From CAZXEJ01 sp964639895 (GTDB lineage: Bacteria > Desulfobacterota_D > UBA1144 > Nemesobacterales > JADFKM01): 64,000 bases of DNA. Positions 63,302 to 64,000 of the stretch are shown piece by piece. Under the pieces are notes generated by a model that did not search any database, was not told the origin of the DNA, and saw only the letters and a list, made by a program, of their open reading frames with translations. The DNA lies in the NCBI GenBank assembly GCA_964639895.1, contig CAZXEJ010000002.1, positions 1 to 64,000 on the forward strand, written 5' to 3'. Each line of letters starts with the position of its first letter. Positions within the stretch are counted from its first letter, which is position 1. The translations under genes and the position numbers were made by a program.

Positions 63302-64000
63302 TCAGCATCTATCGTTGTCGCCGAACAAGTCGCACACCACGTCCGGGCCGTTGAACCACACGTCCATGCTGCCCGTGTCGGTGCCGTTGTTGAGCCCGAT
63401 GAACCCCACGACGAGATCGTCCTCATCGTCGTCGTCGAAGGTCGGGTTGATTATTATCTGGCCCGTCGCATCGGTACCCAGGCAGAGAGACGGCCCGCCC
63501 TTGGAGTTCACTATGAGCTGGTTCACACCGAAATCGATGGTGTTGGGAACGCCCGGCTCGCCGCAAGTGGCGAAAACGTTGGGACACGAGATGAGGTTCT
63601 CGTTCTCGTCCACCTTGACCACGTTCCACTCCTCGTTCTCTATCTCCACACGAGCCGGTTCATTGCCCGAAAAATCCAAATCTTCCGGGCCCTCGAGGTT
63701 GACGAGCACTATGTCGGCCAGCGTCGAGCCGTCGATGGTGTTGAAGTTGAACTGCTTGGGCCCCTCCTCGTTGTCGGCCCAGAAAGAAGAATCCCCCGTG
63801 ATCCAGCCGGCCGAATTGGTCCTGTACTCGAACCCCTCGGCCACTATACGGAAGTTGCCCGTCAAGGCGTCGATACCGAAGATATCGTTATTAGGATCAA
63901 CCGGATTGGTAACGGTTACGGCAACTATGCCGTGCCCGCCCGAGAGGTCCGGGGGGGCAAGCGGCACGCCGTCGTTGCGGTCCAGCGCCGAAAGATCGTA
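63302..64000 (-). CDS. Exported-family protein B2, C-terminal part (runs off the window)
   Basis: 233 residues are visible; the start and signal peptide lie beyond 64000. It aligns with B1: YDLSALDRNDG, LAPPDLSGGHGIVAVTV, YRTNSAGW, DENENLISCP, NQLIVNSKGGPSLCLG and the ending VVGFIGLNNGTDTGSMDVWF. A short acidic, Cys-containing tail (VCDLFGDNDRC) extends past the B1 end. There is no membrane anchor. It precedes A2 in the same order as B1 precedes A1. Confidence 0.82.
   Translation of the reverse strand, partial: YDLSALDRNDGVPLAPPDLSGGHGIVAVTVTNPVDPNNDIFGIDALTGNFRIVAEGFEYRTNSAGWITGDSSFWADNEEGPKQFNFNTIDGSTLADIVLVNLEGPEDLDFSGNEPARVEIENEEWNVVKVDENENLISCPNVFATCGEPGVPNTIDFGVNQLIVNSKGGPSLCLGTDATGQIIINPTFDDDDEDDLVVGFIGLNNGTDTGSMDVWFNGPDVVCDLFGDNDRC

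Overview
The window is a 64-kb piece of a GC-rich bacterial chromosome. Three conserved gene orders look deltaproteobacterial (Desulfobacterota/Myxococcota sense): tig-clpP-clpX-lon, ilvB-ilvN-ilvC-psd-pssA, and recA with pilT, cinA and pgpA. This lineage call is an inference from gene order and from a Gly-rich/Cys/TM/Arg C-terminal surface anchor; no rRNA is present. No phage, IS element or CRISPR array was recognised.

Layout. 1-19640 is almost entirely minus-strand housekeeping: tRNA-Val, lon, clpX, clpP, tig, tRNA-Leu, tRNA-Lys, a double-domain M16 peptidase, pssA, psd, ilvC, ilvN, ilvB, DUF465, tsaB, pilT, recA, cinA, pgpA, ogt. 19810-22172 carries a FabL-like reductase and cysS on the plus strand. 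22555-27052 holds a SPASM-like radical SAM protein, a small zinc-binding protein and a B12-type radical SAM protein. 27524-36368 is an assimilatory sulfate region: a sigma-54 activator divergent from a Pit-type permease behind a -24/-12 promoter, then an APS reductase, a siroheme sulfite reductase and a Sat-CysC fusion. Together they give sulfate uptake, APS, sulfite and sulfide, without needing PAPS. 36962-44516 has an RND pump with its adaptor, mutS and yjbQ. 45019-52530 (minus) has an F420-reductase-type protein, small conserved genes, proC, yggT, yggS, an FG-GAP/ASPIC lipoprotein and a GMC oxidoreductase. 52624-55894 (plus) has two parvulin-like lipoproteins and a Tat-exported gluconate-dehydrogenase subunit-3 protein, the likely partner of the GMC enzyme.

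57536-64000 (minus) is the most unusual part. It is a tandemly duplicated two-gene module of exported proteins (B then A, twice). The two A genes end in a 629-bp repeat that I read as identical, covering the shared Pro/Thr linker, the C-terminal sorting tail, the stop codon, the terminator and further non-coding DNA. All four proteins share sequence motifs, so they form one exported family without a function I can name.

Two trends cut across the window. Several genes (clpP, the 22555 radical SAM gene, mutS, sat-cysC, GMC) have near-consensus sigma-70 promoters whose -10 box ends only 8-10 nt before the start codon, which predicts leaderless mRNAs. Convergent gene pairs are separated by unusually long (0.4-1.6 kb), C-rich, gene-free spacers.
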